Positions 42,249-51,847 are shown, counted from the first letter of the stretch. The stretch: 64,000 nt of DNA from Bacteroidota bacterium (GCA_016706865.1 JADJIS010000003.1:434001-498000); one strand, 5' to 3'. Numbers and translations are program-made. The notes: generated by a model not told the origin, from the letters alone.

Positions 42249-44117
42249 CTATTTTGTTATGAGTATTTTTTGTATGGATTGTTCAACTCCATTTGATACG
42301 GATATTAAATATAATCCAGATGATAATGAATTTGTATTAATTATGATATTATTATCACCCTTAACTATTGATTTATTTATTAAAGGTAGAATTACTTTTC
42401 CAGTTATATCAAGAACTGAAATTACTGCATCAAAACTTTCTGTTGCAATAACATTTGCATTAATAATATCAGTTGCAGGGTTAGGATAAATACTTATTGC
42501 ATTAATACCTGTAAGGTCAGAAATTGCAACAGAAAAATTAAGTTGCTGCTCCGAAACATTTACATCGGCACAAGTTCCTACTGCAGTTAATGCTACATTA
42601 AATATTCCAAGATCGGTATAGGTATACGTGGGGTTTGCATCAGTGCTGAAATCAAGATCAGATAATGGATCACCAAAATCCCATGTATAAGAAACTGCAT
42701 TGGAGGAAGTATTTGCAAAGTTTACTGTAAGTCCTACATTGTCAAAAGTAAATGATGCAATAGCCGGTGCTATGGTTCCGGGAACTTCACCATAATTTGT
42801 ATTTTGCGGATCCCAGTTTGCCCAACATGATGTCCAATTCAATGTTCCGAATGCACCGCGATAAGCAACATTATTAAATCCGGCTAATTCGGGAGCAGCA
42901 AATGAAGCTCCTGTTAATAAAGGAGATCCAGCCATAGGAACACAATTTGGCGAGGTAACATTATATGCATCAGTTAGCATAAGGTCGCTGCTCAGATCAT
43001 AAATTGTATTATTATAAGCAGGAGTATTAAACCATGCTGCAATGTCGAATGTACTTCCCACAGCTAATTCAAAATCATTATTATGACCTGCAATTATTGT
43101 GTTCTGAATTTTGAGTGTATTTGCTAAAGCGCTTGCTTCACATAATGCACCATCTATCATTATTCCACTTGGATAACCAACTATAACAGAATTAAAGATA
43201 TCTGTAGATGTATTTCTGCGTAAATGTGCTCCGCGTTTATAATTAACATTAATGATATCACCTTCATTTTGAATTGCACCAATAACAGTGATATTACTGA
43301 AGGTAGGATTTGTTTGTGGTGAATTTGCGCTTCCTGTTGCATCATTATCACTTTCAAATCCATTTGAACCTGATACATCCGCAAAATTCGGGTCACGTTT
43401 CACTAAACCGAATTGAACTTTTCCGGAAAATCCGAAATCCGTATCAAAATCATCGTCATAAGTATTGTGTGCAATTAAATAATTGGCATTAACTGTTCCG
43501 CCAAAAAATTCAAAGGCATCATCACCTGAGCGGCTCACCATAACATGATCTAATAAAGTTCCGTTACCAACACCTCCGCAAGTAAGGCCGTTGATCTCAT
43601 TTCCCGGAACGAATGCAATACCAGGATATTCAATTCGCACATATACCAGTGCTCCGGAATTATCAGATGCATTTGCACCACCATAAGAAGCATCGCCTTC
43701 CGGTGTATCAACTCCGCCTTCAATAACAGCAACACCTCCCGGAACGTTAATTGGTGCATCTCCTAAAATAATTAATCCACCCCAATCACCATAATTTCTG
43801 GTTCCTTCGGATTGATTACTTGTAAATACGATCGGTTGATCCACAGTTCCATTTGCATAAATTTTTGAACCACGTGTAATAATTAAAGTACCTTTTGTAT
43901 CCTTATCGCCACGTATAATGGTGCCTGGTTCTATATTTAAAGTTGCACCATCTTCCACGTATACGAATCCGTTTAAAATATAAACGGTATCATTCACGAG
44001 ATTGCGTGTTACACCTGAAATTTCACCTGATAAGGTGTGTGTTGGTAATTGTGCGTTTGTTAATGCTGTAATAAACAGCAAGGAGAAAATTGTTAATGTT
44101 AATTGCAGTTTTTTCAT
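42249..44117 (-). CDS. Secreted parallel-beta-helix protein with PKD and T9SS domains
   Basis: 622 residues from the ATG at 44117 (MKKLQLTLTIFSLLFITALT); upstream ATGs in the frame would place the signal peptide internally. The beta-helix region (about 30-400) includes VYVEDGATLNIEPGTIIRGD, QPIVFTSNQSEGTRNYGDWG, GGVDTPEGDASYGGANASDN and RSGDDAFEFFGGTVNANYLI. A PKD domain (TFDNVGLTVNFANTSSNAVS, WDFGDPLSDLDF) and T9SS domain (SIYPNPATDIINANVI) follow. It is a paralogue of the 47138 gene; the two share long near-identical stretches. It lies ten bases from the TonB receptor stop, so the receptor and this protein form one unit. A substrate-capturing surface partner is inferred. Confidence 0.88.
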   Translation of the reverse strand: MKKLQLTLTIFSLLFITALTNAQLPTHTLSGEISGVTRNLVNDTVYILNGFVYVEDGATLNIEPGTIIRGDKDTKGTLIITRGSKIYANGTVDQPIVFTSNQSEGTRNYGDWGGLIILGDAPINVPGGVAVIEGGVDTPEGDASYGGANASDNSGALVYVRIEYPGIAFVPGNEINGLTCGGVGNGTLLDHVMVSRSGDDAFEFFGGTVNANYLIAHNTYDDDFDTDFGFSGKVQFGLVKRDPNFADVSGSNGFESDNDATGSANSPQTNPTFSNITVIGAIQNEGDIINVNYKRGAHLRRNTSTDIFNSVIVGYPSGIMIDGALCEASALANTLKIQNTIIAGHNNDFELAVGSTFDIAAWFNTPAYNNTIYDLSSDLMLTDAYNVTSPNCVPMAGSPLLTGASFAAPELAGFNNVAYRGAFGTLNWTSCWANWDPQNTNYGEVPGTIAPAIASFTFDNVGLTVNFANTSSNAVSYTWDFGDPLSDLDFSTDANPTYTYTDLGIFNVALTAVGTCADVNVSEQQLNFSVAISDLTGINAISIYPNPATDIINANVIATESFDAVISVLDITGKVILPLINKSIVKGDNNIIINTNSLSSGLYLISVSNGVEQSIQKILITK

Positions 44118-44127
44118 AATACTAGTT

Positions 44128-46995
44128 TTAAAATTTGTAATTAATAGATAATGATACTTTAGCACCACCGTCGATGCTTCGTATTGTGTTGTCAAGTGTT
44201 TCATCATATTTTCCATTCTCATCGAGATCCTGATAAAAAATTGCATTTTTATTTAAAAGATCGCTCACATTAATTTTAACGGAACCTTTTTCTTTTAAGA
44301 ATGGAATGGATACTTGTGCGTCAAAAAGGGGTCTTGGGTTTTCATAAATATTGTCGTATTGTGCATTGCCATATTCAGAAATTCTACGACCGATCTGATT
44401 AAATAAGGTAGTAATTGATAAACCTGTTTGGGGATTGATGTAGGTGATTCCGAAATTCATTACGTAATCAGACTGACCTTGTAATTGTCTTTCAGCAGTT
44501 CCGGCCAAAGCAGTATCTGCTATATGTAATAAAGTATTCGAACGAATAAGGGATAGATTTGTGCTGAAAGTAAATTGTTCTAAAACTTTTGCACTGCGAT
44601 TAATAAAAGCTAAATTTTTTCGCAACTCAAATTCAGCGCCATATACTGTTGCAACGGAATCATTTACCGGTTTTAATTCACGTGCAGTTCCAAAAAAGAA
44701 TCGTTGTCCTATCGGATTAATAAATCTTTTATAAAATACACCTGCTGAAATAATTTGTCCTGCCCCAAAAAAATGTTCAACCTTGATATCACCGTTATAA
44801 ATATCAGTTGCTAATAAAGATGGATTTCCAATTATACTTGAATTTGTTTCAATATCATAAAATCCGAAAGGTGCAAGTTCTCTTAATTCGGGACGTGCTA
44901 CGGTTTTGTAACCGGATAAACGTAAATTAGACTTTTCATTTAAGGCATAGGTAATATTAATGGATGGTAAAAGATCAAATCTCAAACCAACACTATCCGT
45001 TTCTGCTGAATTTACTTCAATTGGTTCCGGATTTGGATTTGCTGTATATTCAAAAGAACTTAATGTCTGCACAAAAAATTCTGTTCTTACACCCCAAACA
45101 ATACGCAGGTCTTTTCCAACTTTATTATCGAACATCGCATAGACCGATTTATTTGTTTGTTGAGCAGTGTAGCTATCGGAAGCGTTTGTAGTTTCATCTA
45201 TATAATATAGGCTGTCGGAAAAATTTTCTGATGCAAATTGTTCAGCCGGTGTCATCGCAACAATTGCAAAATAATTTGGATTAAAGAATATTTCATTGGA
45301 AGTTGCAACACCCATGGTGCGGGCATCAAATACACGGTCTTTCAACATATATCCTCCTCCAAAACCAAAGTTTTGTTTTGTTTCTCCGATTAGGAATGGA
45401 TAGGTAAAATCTATGTTAGCCGAATAGGTTTGTTCATCCATGTAAGAATAAAATATTCCCATATTATCGGGAGATGCAAATGGAGAAGGAGAGGTTTGAA
45501 AAGAAGTATCTCCCTCAAATGCAGGTGTGATATTTTTCAGATAATTTACCGTTCTGTAATTAGGCTGATCGCGAACTAAGGTATTTACACCTAAACCCCA
45601 TTTTGCTTTTAATTTTGAACCCGGTAAATAATGATCACCGCCCAATATTGTGGAGAATAATTGGTTAGAACTAAAATAATAATATTCATTTTGTACATAT
45701 GCGGCTTTAGAATAATTAATTCCACTGCGCATTGTTGTAATATCTGTAGAGTTTACAGAATAAGAATTTTTTAATGTGAATTTATTGTTGTCGTTAGCTT
45801 TAAAGGAAAGATTTAATAATCCACCCCATAAAATATTGTTTTTATATTGATTATCTTCATATTCATACAACGGGGTTATTTCATTATCAAAATCTTTACG
45901 TTCAGAAATATTGGTTACATAAGAATTGTTATAAGTTAGGGCACCTATCAACCCAAATTCACCGGCTCCTTTAAATTTTTGAATAATTCCGCCGGATAAT
46001 TGATAACTCTGATCAACCGGAGCTGAAGGATTACTATATGCTCCCCAAGGCGAAAAATCTTTTCCAAGATTTGCTTTTTCCTCTAACGGTATATCAATAA
46101 ATTCATCACGGGTGGAGGGGAAAGCAGAGGGAAGTTGTCGTATTCCATCATCAATACCAAGCCAGTCAGTTTTTCCTCCTGTATAAGTATAATATTCTTT
46201 AAAAGTACTAACTGTATTATATCCTGCACCAGCAGAAACCGAAAAAAAGTTTTGATCAGGAATATCTCTGGTATTCATGGAAATTATTCCTCCTGCAAAA
46301 TCTCCGGGTAAATTTGGTTGTGCCGATTTATATACAATTAAATTATCCAACATCGCCGAAGGAAAAAGATCAAATGCAAATGTTTTTCTGTCGGGTTCAG
46401 TACTTGGCAATAGATTTCCATTTACAAGTGCGAGATTATATCTATCACTTAAACCACGAATCACAACAAATTTTTGATCAACAATGGATGTTGCGCTCAT
46501 CATTTTTAATGCATCGCCGGTTGTTTTGCCGGGTGAACGAGAAATCACATCTCTTGACAATACTTCCGAAGGCCCCATATTGTTTTTCTGTATGGTTAAA
46601 ACCGATTGAATAGTTTCTTGTCCGGGTCTACCTTTTATTATTAGTTGCAATGAATCTCCTAAAGCACTTCTGAACTCAGTATTTAATACTATATCTACTA
46701 CAGTTACTTCATTATTTTCAACAGTAACACCTTCTACTAATTTTGTCTCATAGGAAACGTAGGTAATCTTTAAAGTATAAGTACCAGGATTTAAACCCGA
46801 AATATTATATCTTCCATCAATATCTGTCCCCGTAATAAACCCTGCAGCATTTTCAACATTAACTGTAGCTCCAATTAACGTTTCAGAATTATCAGCATCA
46901 ATAATAACTCCCGCAATAGTGCCCGACTGCGCATAAATAATGCTTGAAATACCTGAAATTAAAAGGAAAAATACTATTTTGAGATTTCTAAACAT
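44128..46995 (-). CDS. TonB-dependent outer-membrane receptor
   Basis: A 955-residue receptor. Signal MFRNLKIVFFLLISGISSII; carboxypeptidase-regulatory-like domain (SGTIAGVIIDADNSETLIGA ... ISGLNPGTYTLKITYVSYET, about 23-110); plug domain (MGPSEVLSRDVISRSPGKTT, FVVIRGLSDRYNLALVNGNL, LPGDFAGGIISMNTRDI, about 140-245); and a 22-strand barrel ending SINYKF, with an aromatic last residue. It imports a substrate across the outer membrane with TonB-ExbB-ExbD energy. An exbB gene starts at 63560. It is flanked on both sides by paralogous T9SS beta-helix genes, of which 42249 is co-transcribed. There is no SusD gene, so a glycan-type Sus system is unlikely. The substrate is unknown. Confidence 0.95.
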   Translation of the reverse strand: MFRNLKIVFFLLISGISSIIYAQSGTIAGVIIDADNSETLIGATVNVENAAGFITGTDIDGRYNISGLNPGTYTLKITYVSYETKLVEGVTVENNEVTVVDIVLNTEFRSALGDSLQLIIKGRPGQETIQSVLTIQKNNMGPSEVLSRDVISRSPGKTTGDALKMMSATSIVDQKFVVIRGLSDRYNLALVNGNLLPSTEPDRKTFAFDLFPSAMLDNLIVYKSAQPNLPGDFAGGIISMNTRDIPDQNFFSVSAGAGYNTVSTFKEYYTYTGGKTDWLGIDDGIRQLPSAFPSTRDEFIDIPLEEKANLGKDFSPWGAYSNPSAPVDQSYQLSGGIIQKFKGAGEFGLIGALTYNNSYVTNISERKDFDNEITPLYEYEDNQYKNNILWGGLLNLSFKANDNNKFTLKNSYSVNSTDITTMRSGINYSKAAYVQNEYYYFSSNQLFSTILGGDHYLPGSKLKAKWGLGVNTLVRDQPNYRTVNYLKNITPAFEGDTSFQTSPSPFASPDNMGIFYSYMDEQTYSANIDFTYPFLIGETKQNFGFGGGYMLKDRVFDARTMGVATSNEIFFNPNYFAIVAMTPAEQFASENFSDSLYYIDETTNASDSYTAQQTNKSVYAMFDNKVGKDLRIVWGVRTEFFVQTLSSFEYTANPNPEPIEVNSAETDSVGLRFDLLPSINITYALNEKSNLRLSGYKTVARPELRELAPFGFYDIETNSSIIGNPSLLATDIYNGDIKVEHFFGAGQIISAGVFYKRFINPIGQRFFFGTARELKPVNDSVATVYGAEFELRKNLAFINRSAKVLEQFTFSTNLSLIRSNTLLHIADTALAGTAERQLQGQSDYVMNFGITYINPQTGLSITTLFNQIGRRISEYGNAQYDNIYENPRPLFDAQVSIPFLKEKGSVKINVSDLLNKNAIFYQDLDENGKYDETLDNTIRSIDGGAKVSLSINYKF

Positions 46996-47028
46996 GTTGT
47001 TTAATATTTACATGCAAAGAACTCGCTT

Positions 47029-47082
47029 TAATGTTACCTAATCTTTATTGTAACATTAGTTAAACATAAATCGAATGTAAAC
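47029..47082 (-). promoter_or_regulatory. Candidate operator upstream of the TonB receptor
   Basis: An inverted repeat TAATGTTAC (47029-47037) and GTAACATTA (47050-47058) lies 35-65 bases upstream of the receptor ATG, followed by TTAAAC (47060) and AATGTAAAC (47074-47082). It also contains the 17-mer TGTAACATTAGTTAAAC, similar in 13 of 17 positions to 26072-26088. Regulation by an OmpR/PhoB- or Fur-type protein is possible; nothing decides between them. Confidence 0.45.
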
Positions 47083-47086
47083 AAAA

Positions 47087-47114
47087 AAGCCTCCCGAACG
47101 AATTCGGGAGGCTT
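47087..47114 (-). terminator. Terminator after the second beta-helix gene
   Basis: Perfect 12-bp stem AAGCCTCCCGAA / TTCGGGAGGCTT with a 4-base loop and a T-run on the reverse strand, 24 bases past the 47138 stop. Confidence 0.95.
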
Positions 47115-47137
47115 ACAATCATACTGCAATTAACATT

Positions 47138-49510
47138 TTATTTACTTATTACTAACTCTTTGGTAACATTAACATTTTCACCGTTAACATTTACTAAATA
47201 TATTCCTGATTCTAAGTTGCTTACAGAAAGGTCGATTGTAGTAAATCCATCAACCAAAATATTATTATTTTCATACACAACTTGTCCAACCATATTTACG
47301 ATAGATACATTAACTGTTCCATTTGCTTCAATTGTCAATTCTACATTTTCAGAAGCAGGGTTAGGGTTGATCTGAATTAAATTCTCGTCAACAATAACAT
47401 TGTTTTCTAAACGCAAAGGTAGTGTGGTGAAAGAAATAAATGCTGTTGGAGTAGATGCTCCACCACCACAATTGGTTATTATGCGCACTTGATATACTGA
47501 TGAAGCGAGCAAGCCTGTAATTGTTTTTGTGTTAGTAAAAGCAGTTGGAAGCGAAGTCCAAGGTTTAACCGGAAATTTGCGATATTGAACTGTATAATTA
47601 TTTGTTCCACAAACGTCAGACCAATTTATAATTGCTGAACTTGAAGTTATTCCTGTTGCAACAATACCTGTAACTTGGCTACAAAGAGCAGTTGTGGCAG
47701 TTTTTTTAGCCCATGCACTTTTTTCTGCAGTTGCACATTTCGATCTTATTTGAAAATCATAACTTGTGTTTGCTAATAAACCTGTAAAGGTAAAGTTTGT
47801 AACAGCACCAACATTCACTGGAGATGAATAAGTTCCACCAGTAATTGCATAACGTACTTCATAAGTAGTAGCACCCGGCGCAGCATTCCAACTTATTTTA
47901 GCACTGCAATGCTTAATTTCAGTTGCTACTAATGCAGTTGGTTTTTGAACAGTAACATCATTAACTGTGTATGTTGCAGATGCGGAACATCCATTACTTG
48001 TAACAGTAATTGTATAACTTCCTGCTGCTAAACCTGAACGGTCTTGCGTGGTTGGACCATCGCTCCAGGCATAAGTATAAATTCCAACTCCACCTGAAGG
48101 TGTTACATCAATTGAACCTGTATTTGGACAAGTCATGCTGCTAACTGTACCTGCAATTGTCGGATTATTATTAATTCCGGGAGTTGAATATGGTGTTGAT
48201 TGAGGATCAAAATTAACCCATGATTCATCCGTCCAGTTGTTGGTAGTTGAAAATGCACCAGCATAACTTGTGGCAGTGAAAAAAGGATCACTTAATAAAC
48301 CTGCAAAATATGTTCCGATAGTTGTAGGAGCCGAGCCTGCAGTTGGACGTGGGTCAGGGTTTGATAAATTAAATGCATTAACCAAACCTACTCCTGAATT
48401 TAAAAGAATAGTTTGATTACCGTTTGAAGAACCATATGTGTCAATATTAAAACCTGCATCGCAAGTGGTGCATAAATAATCGTCACCATTGCCGGAAAGA
48501 ATATTGTTTTTGAATTGTAAATTATCTGCAGCAGCATTTAATGAAGTGTTTGTTCCTTCAATTTTAAATCCAGCTTCAGGATAACCCATGATAATAGAAT
48601 TATAAATAGATGTCATTGTATTTCTTCTTTGATGAGCACCTCTTTTATAGTTTACGTTTATTACATCTCCTGTATTTACTTTAGGACCTGCAATGGTGAT
48701 ATTTGAAAATAATCCTCTTGAGATGGGTGTATTTCCTGAACCAGTTGCATCATTATCAGATTCAAATCCATTTGAACCTGAAACATCTCCAACATTTGGA
48801 TCACGTAAAACATAACCGAATTGTACTTTTCCGGAATAACCAAAGTCAGTATCAAAATCATCGTCAAATCCACGGTATGCAATTAAATATTTAGCATTTA
48901 CAGATCCACCAAACCATTCAAATGAATCATCACCTGAATAAGAAATTTGAATGTGATCAATAGTAGTTCCTGAACCAACTCCACCCATGGTTAAACCATT
49001 AATTTCATTACCCGGTACAAAAGGAATACCTGCAAATTCGATACGCACATATTTAAAAGTACCACTGTTGTCGGATGCGTTTGCTCCGCCATAAGCGCCA
49101 TCTCCTTCAGGTGTGTCAACTCCTCCTTCAATAATTGCACTTCCACCAGGTACATTGATCGGAGCTTCTCCTAAAATAATAACTCCACCCCAATCACCAT
49201 AGGTTCTTGAACCCGCAGGTTCATTAGAAGTAAATACAATTGGCTCGCAAGAAGTACCTACTGCATTAATGTTTCCGGTTTTTGTGATAATTAAAGTTCC
49301 TTTAGTTGCCTTGTCTCCTTTAATAATAGTGCCTTCTTCAATAGTTAAGGTTGCACCATCTTCAACATAAACAAAACCATTTAATTGATAAATATTGTTG
49401 TTGGTCCACGTTGTGTTGGTCGTTATCTCGCCTGATACGAAAGTAACCTGAGCTTGCATCGCGGTGAATCCTGTCGCGACTGTCAGTAAACCTAGTAATA
49501 ATTTTTTCAT
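47138..49510 (-). CDS. Secreted parallel-beta-helix protein with SprB, Fn3 and T9SS domains
   Basis: 790 residues. Signal MKKLLLGLLTVATGFTAMQA; beta-helix region about 25-400 nearly parallel to the 42249 protein (VYVEDGATLTIEEGTIIKGD, PEGDGAYGGANASDN, YSGDDSFEWFGGSVNAKYLI). An SprB-like repeat (CPNTGSIDVTPSGGVGIYTY, YAWSDGPTTQDRSGLAAGSY) follows, then two fibronectin III domains (ALVATEIKHCSAKISWNAAP and VATGITSSSAIINWSDVCGT) and a T9SS domain (NPNPASENVELTIEA). It is separated from the TonB operon by a terminator and has its own TACTTTTG box. Probably a surface ligand-binding protein working with the receptor. Confidence 0.9.
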   Translation of the reverse strand: MKKLLLGLLTVATGFTAMQAQVTFVSGEITTNTTWTNNNIYQLNGFVYVEDGATLTIEEGTIIKGDKATKGTLIITKTGNINAVGTSCEPIVFTSNEPAGSRTYGDWGGVIILGEAPINVPGGSAIIEGGVDTPEGDGAYGGANASDNSGTFKYVRIEFAGIPFVPGNEINGLTMGGVGSGTTIDHIQISYSGDDSFEWFGGSVNAKYLIAYRGFDDDFDTDFGYSGKVQFGYVLRDPNVGDVSGSNGFESDNDATGSGNTPISRGLFSNITIAGPKVNTGDVINVNYKRGAHQRRNTMTSIYNSIIMGYPEAGFKIEGTNTSLNAAADNLQFKNNILSGNGDDYLCTTCDAGFNIDTYGSSNGNQTILLNSGVGLVNAFNLSNPDPRPTAGSAPTTIGTYFAGLLSDPFFTATSYAGAFSTTNNWTDESWVNFDPQSTPYSTPGINNNPTIAGTVSSMTCPNTGSIDVTPSGGVGIYTYAWSDGPTTQDRSGLAAGSYTITVTSNGCSASATYTVNDVTVQKPTALVATEIKHCSAKISWNAAPGATTYEVRYAITGGTYSSPVNVGAVTNFTFTGLLANTSYDFQIRSKCATAEKSAWAKKTATTALCSQVTGIVATGITSSSAIINWSDVCGTNNYTVQYRKFPVKPWTSLPTAFTNTKTITGLLASSVYQVRIITNCGGGASTPTAFISFTTLPLRLENNVIVDENLIQINPNPASENVELTIEANGTVNVSIVNMVGQVVYENNNILVDGFTTIDLSVSNLESGIYLVNVNGENVNVTKELVISK

Positions 49511-49885
49511 TGTTTATTGCTTTTTAGTTAGAAATTAATGAGGGCAAAAGTAGAAGTGCAGTATTAATACCATTGTGATATTAAATTATAATAATCTGAT
49601 TTAACTGTAAACTAAAATGTTGAAAATCAGGCGAGTGATAATAAATTGTAAAGTTAATGTGCCATTAAAAATGAAAGGTTGTATAACTGCTTACACAACC
49701 TTTCTACTAAACATATAATAATATGTAGATCAAAAATAGGATTTCATTTATAAGGAAAGATAATTTCGATAATAAATTACATTAAAATAACATTTAATGC
49801 ATATTAAATAAATATACTGATAAATATGTACGAGAATATTACGAGGTGAATAAATTAAATGTAATAAATGATTGAGAAGATAAAT
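49511..49885. other. AT-rich intergenic region with promoter and terminator
   Basis: No gene found. A -7 box TACTTTTG (reverse strand, 49552-49545) lies 35 bases before the beta-helix gene. A stem GAAAGGTTGT / ACAACCTTTC (49673-49704) with a T-run on the reverse strand is a probable terminator for the 49886 gene. The rest (49710-49885) is very AT-rich without a signal I can name. Confidence 0.6.
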
Positions 49886-50287
49886 TTAAACCATTTGGAG
49901 TTCACCAACCATTTGTATACATTCTTTTTTGATTTCTTCTCTTACAATTCGAAAATCAGCCAATATCTTATCATAATCATTTGATTGCAATGGATCCGGG
50001 AACCTGAATTCTTTTATAATGGGAGAGCCTTCTATAGATTCATTTGGTGTGGAATTAATAAAGATCACCAGATCAGGAATAAATACACTTTTGGTTTTCT
50101 TATCCGTTTCATATTCAATTCCATCTTCTGATAAAACCTGTTCTGCCAATGGATGAATCACCCTTGTTTTACCTGATATTGATACATTGAACCTATTTTC
50201 GCTGTAAAATCTCAGATATCCACTCATGATCTCTGCCAATCCCGATGTGGAATCGCTTTTGATCAATATATGGAGAGTCCCTGTCAT
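49886..50287 (-). CDS. Arsenate-reductase/LMW-phosphatase-fold protein lacking the catalytic cysteine
   Basis: 133 residues resembling ArsC-type arsenate reductases of the LMW-phosphatase fold. Matching segments are GLAEIMSGYLRFYSENRFNV, VIHPLAEQVLSEDGIEYETD, FIPDLVIFI and the closing FRFPDPLQSNDYDKILADFR with IVREEIKKECIQMV, which correspond to the DP-x-x ... VRDEI end of ArsC. The active loop CX5RS is absent: the position reads IKSDSTSGLAE with no cysteine or arginine. Catalysis by the normal route is therefore impossible; a regulatory or binding role (phosphate, arsenate or a partner protein) is inferred. It sits next to a TonB receptor cluster, which may be coincidental. Confidence 0.78.
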   Translation of the reverse strand: MTGTLHILIKSDSTSGLAEIMSGYLRFYSENRFNVSISGKTRVIHPLAEQVLSEDGIEYETDKKTKSVFIPDLVIFINSTPNESIEGSPIIKEFRFPDPLQSNDYDKILADFRIVREEIKKECIQMVGELQMV

Positions 50288-50402
50288 GTTTGTGTATATT
50301 AATTTAACAACAAATTAATAGAACTGTTGATTTATGCATGTAAAAATAAAATTATAATACTAAATTGCAAACTCTATTTTAAATAACCATTTCGCGAGAG
50401 TA

Positions 50403-51371
50403 ATGTTCAGAACCCAGTTTCCCATATTCCCTAACCCTGTAACCATTAGCCAGGAATCATCTGTGTTTTTGATCGGATCATGTTTTTCTGAACACATTTC
50501 TCAAAATCTGGCAAATTATAAATTTGATGTTTTGTCAAACCCTTTCGGTATTCTTTTTAATCCTGTTTCACTTGCCAATCAATTACGACGTCAAATGAAG
50601 GGAAATTGGGTGCAACCGGTAGAAATATTTGAAAATGTCAGTTTATTCAGATCCTTCGATTTTCACAGCAGTTGTACTCATCCCGATAAAGAGGAAGCAA
50701 TAAGACGAATGAATGAGGCGATTCGCAGCGGCAAAATTTTTTTGGAAAAATGCACCCATCTTATAATTACCTTCGGAACTTCCCTGGTTTATTCATTAAA
50801 AAGTTCTGGTAGGGTAGTAGCAAATAATCATAAAATGCCTTCTGCTTTGTTTGAAAAAAGACAATTATCGTCTGACGAAATTGTTGCAGATTGGTCAGAT
50901 CTTATCACGGAATTAAAAATAAAATATCCGCGATTGCAAATTATTTTTACCTTAAGTCCGGTTCGGCATTTAAAGGATGGAGCGGTTGAAAATGCTTTAA
51001 GTAAGGCAGTTTTATTACAATCCATTCATCAACTCAAAAATAAATTCCCGGATATATATTATTTCCCGGCTTATGAAATAATGATGGATGATCTGCGCGA
51101 TTATCGTTTTTATACGAAAGACATGTTACATCCAAATGAAGTGGCAATTGATTATATCTGGAACATTTTTAAAAAAGTTTGTATAAATGAAAACTGTTAT
51201 GATCTTATAGAACAATTAGATCAAATTCACACAGCAATGTTCCACAAACCATTTTTTCCGGAACTAAAGGAGCACAAGGAATTTAAATTAAACATGTTCG
51301 ATAAAATCGAAAAATTGCAAAAGGAATTTCCGAAGCTGAATTTAAGTGTGGAACGAAATTTTTTTACGTGA
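50403..51371 (+). CDS. GSCFA domain protein
   Basis: A 322-residue cytosolic protein of the GSCFA family, named after the N-terminal G-S-C-F-A/S motif, here VFLIGSCFSEHISQNLANYK at about residue 21. Further conserved elements are LSNPFGILFNPVSLANQLRR, HLIITFGTSLVYSL and IIFTLSPVRHLKDGAVENAL, then YYFPAYEIMMDDLRDYRFYTKD, which resembles GDSL/SGNH-hydrolase blocks (GSC serine-like, D and H near the end: MLHPNE). A hydrolase activity is likely; the substrate is unknown. It is single, followed by repeats starting 18 bases after its stop. Confidence 0.9.
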   Translation: MFRTQFPIFPNPVTISQESSVFLIGSCFSEHISQNLANYKFDVLSNPFGILFNPVSLANQLRRQMKGNWVQPVEIFENVSLFRSFDFHSSCTHPDKEEAIRRMNEAIRSGKIFLEKCTHLIITFGTSLVYSLKSSGRVVANNHKMPSALFEKRQLSSDEIVADWSDLITELKIKYPRLQIIFTLSPVRHLKDGAVENALSKAVLLQSIHQLKNKFPDIYYFPAYEIMMDDLRDYRFYTKDMLHPNEVAIDYIWNIFKKVCINENCYDLIEQLDQIHTAMFHKPFFPELKEHKEFKLNMFDKIEKLQKEFPKLNLSVERNFFT

Positions 51372-51388
51372 ATCGTAATCAAATTTCA

Positions 51389-51845
51389 ACTCAGAACGTA
51401 GAACCTGAATGAAGTCGCAGTCACAGTCACAGTATTCAGTTTTGACATGAGCAAAATTTTACTCCGAATAAAACAATTTCAAACGGTTGAACGATACGTC
51501 GATAATTAATCTTGAACACAGAACTCAGAACCCAGAATAGAACTCATCCCTAAACTTTCAGCTCCGAATCCACAGCGTTCGCTACGCGTAACACTGTGGG
51601 GACACTTTATGGGGTGGTGAACTTAGAACCTAGAACCTGCCAGACGCTGACACAGTCGCAGGCAGGCTCAGAACTAAAACATGTAGTGATCGACGAAGGA
51701 GATCTACTACATGTCAGAACCCAGAACAATAATATCGAATAAAGAACAAGGAATAAAGAACAACAAACAAACCACACACGAGTGATTTTCCTCCGTCTTG
51801 AACCCAGAACGCAGAACCCAGAACCCAGAACTCAGAACGAAGAAC
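51389..51845. repeat. Composite repeat region: AGAACCC heptads, palindromic module and hairpin family member 4
   Basis: In 476 bp between GSCFA and rmuC I see: AACTCAGAACGTAGAACC (51389); GTCGCAGTCACAGTCACAGT (51414-51436); AGAACTC heptads (51518-51538); a CCACAGCGTT / AACACTGTGG hairpin (51570-51599) followed by GGGACA; AGAACC heptads; the second palindromic module ACATGTAGT...ACTACATGT (51679-51714); the leader AGTGATTTTCCTCCGTCTTG (51781-51800); and an AGAACCC array (51801-51843) ending four bases from the rmuC stop. No gene found. Confidence 0.93.
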
Positions 51846-51847
51846 AA

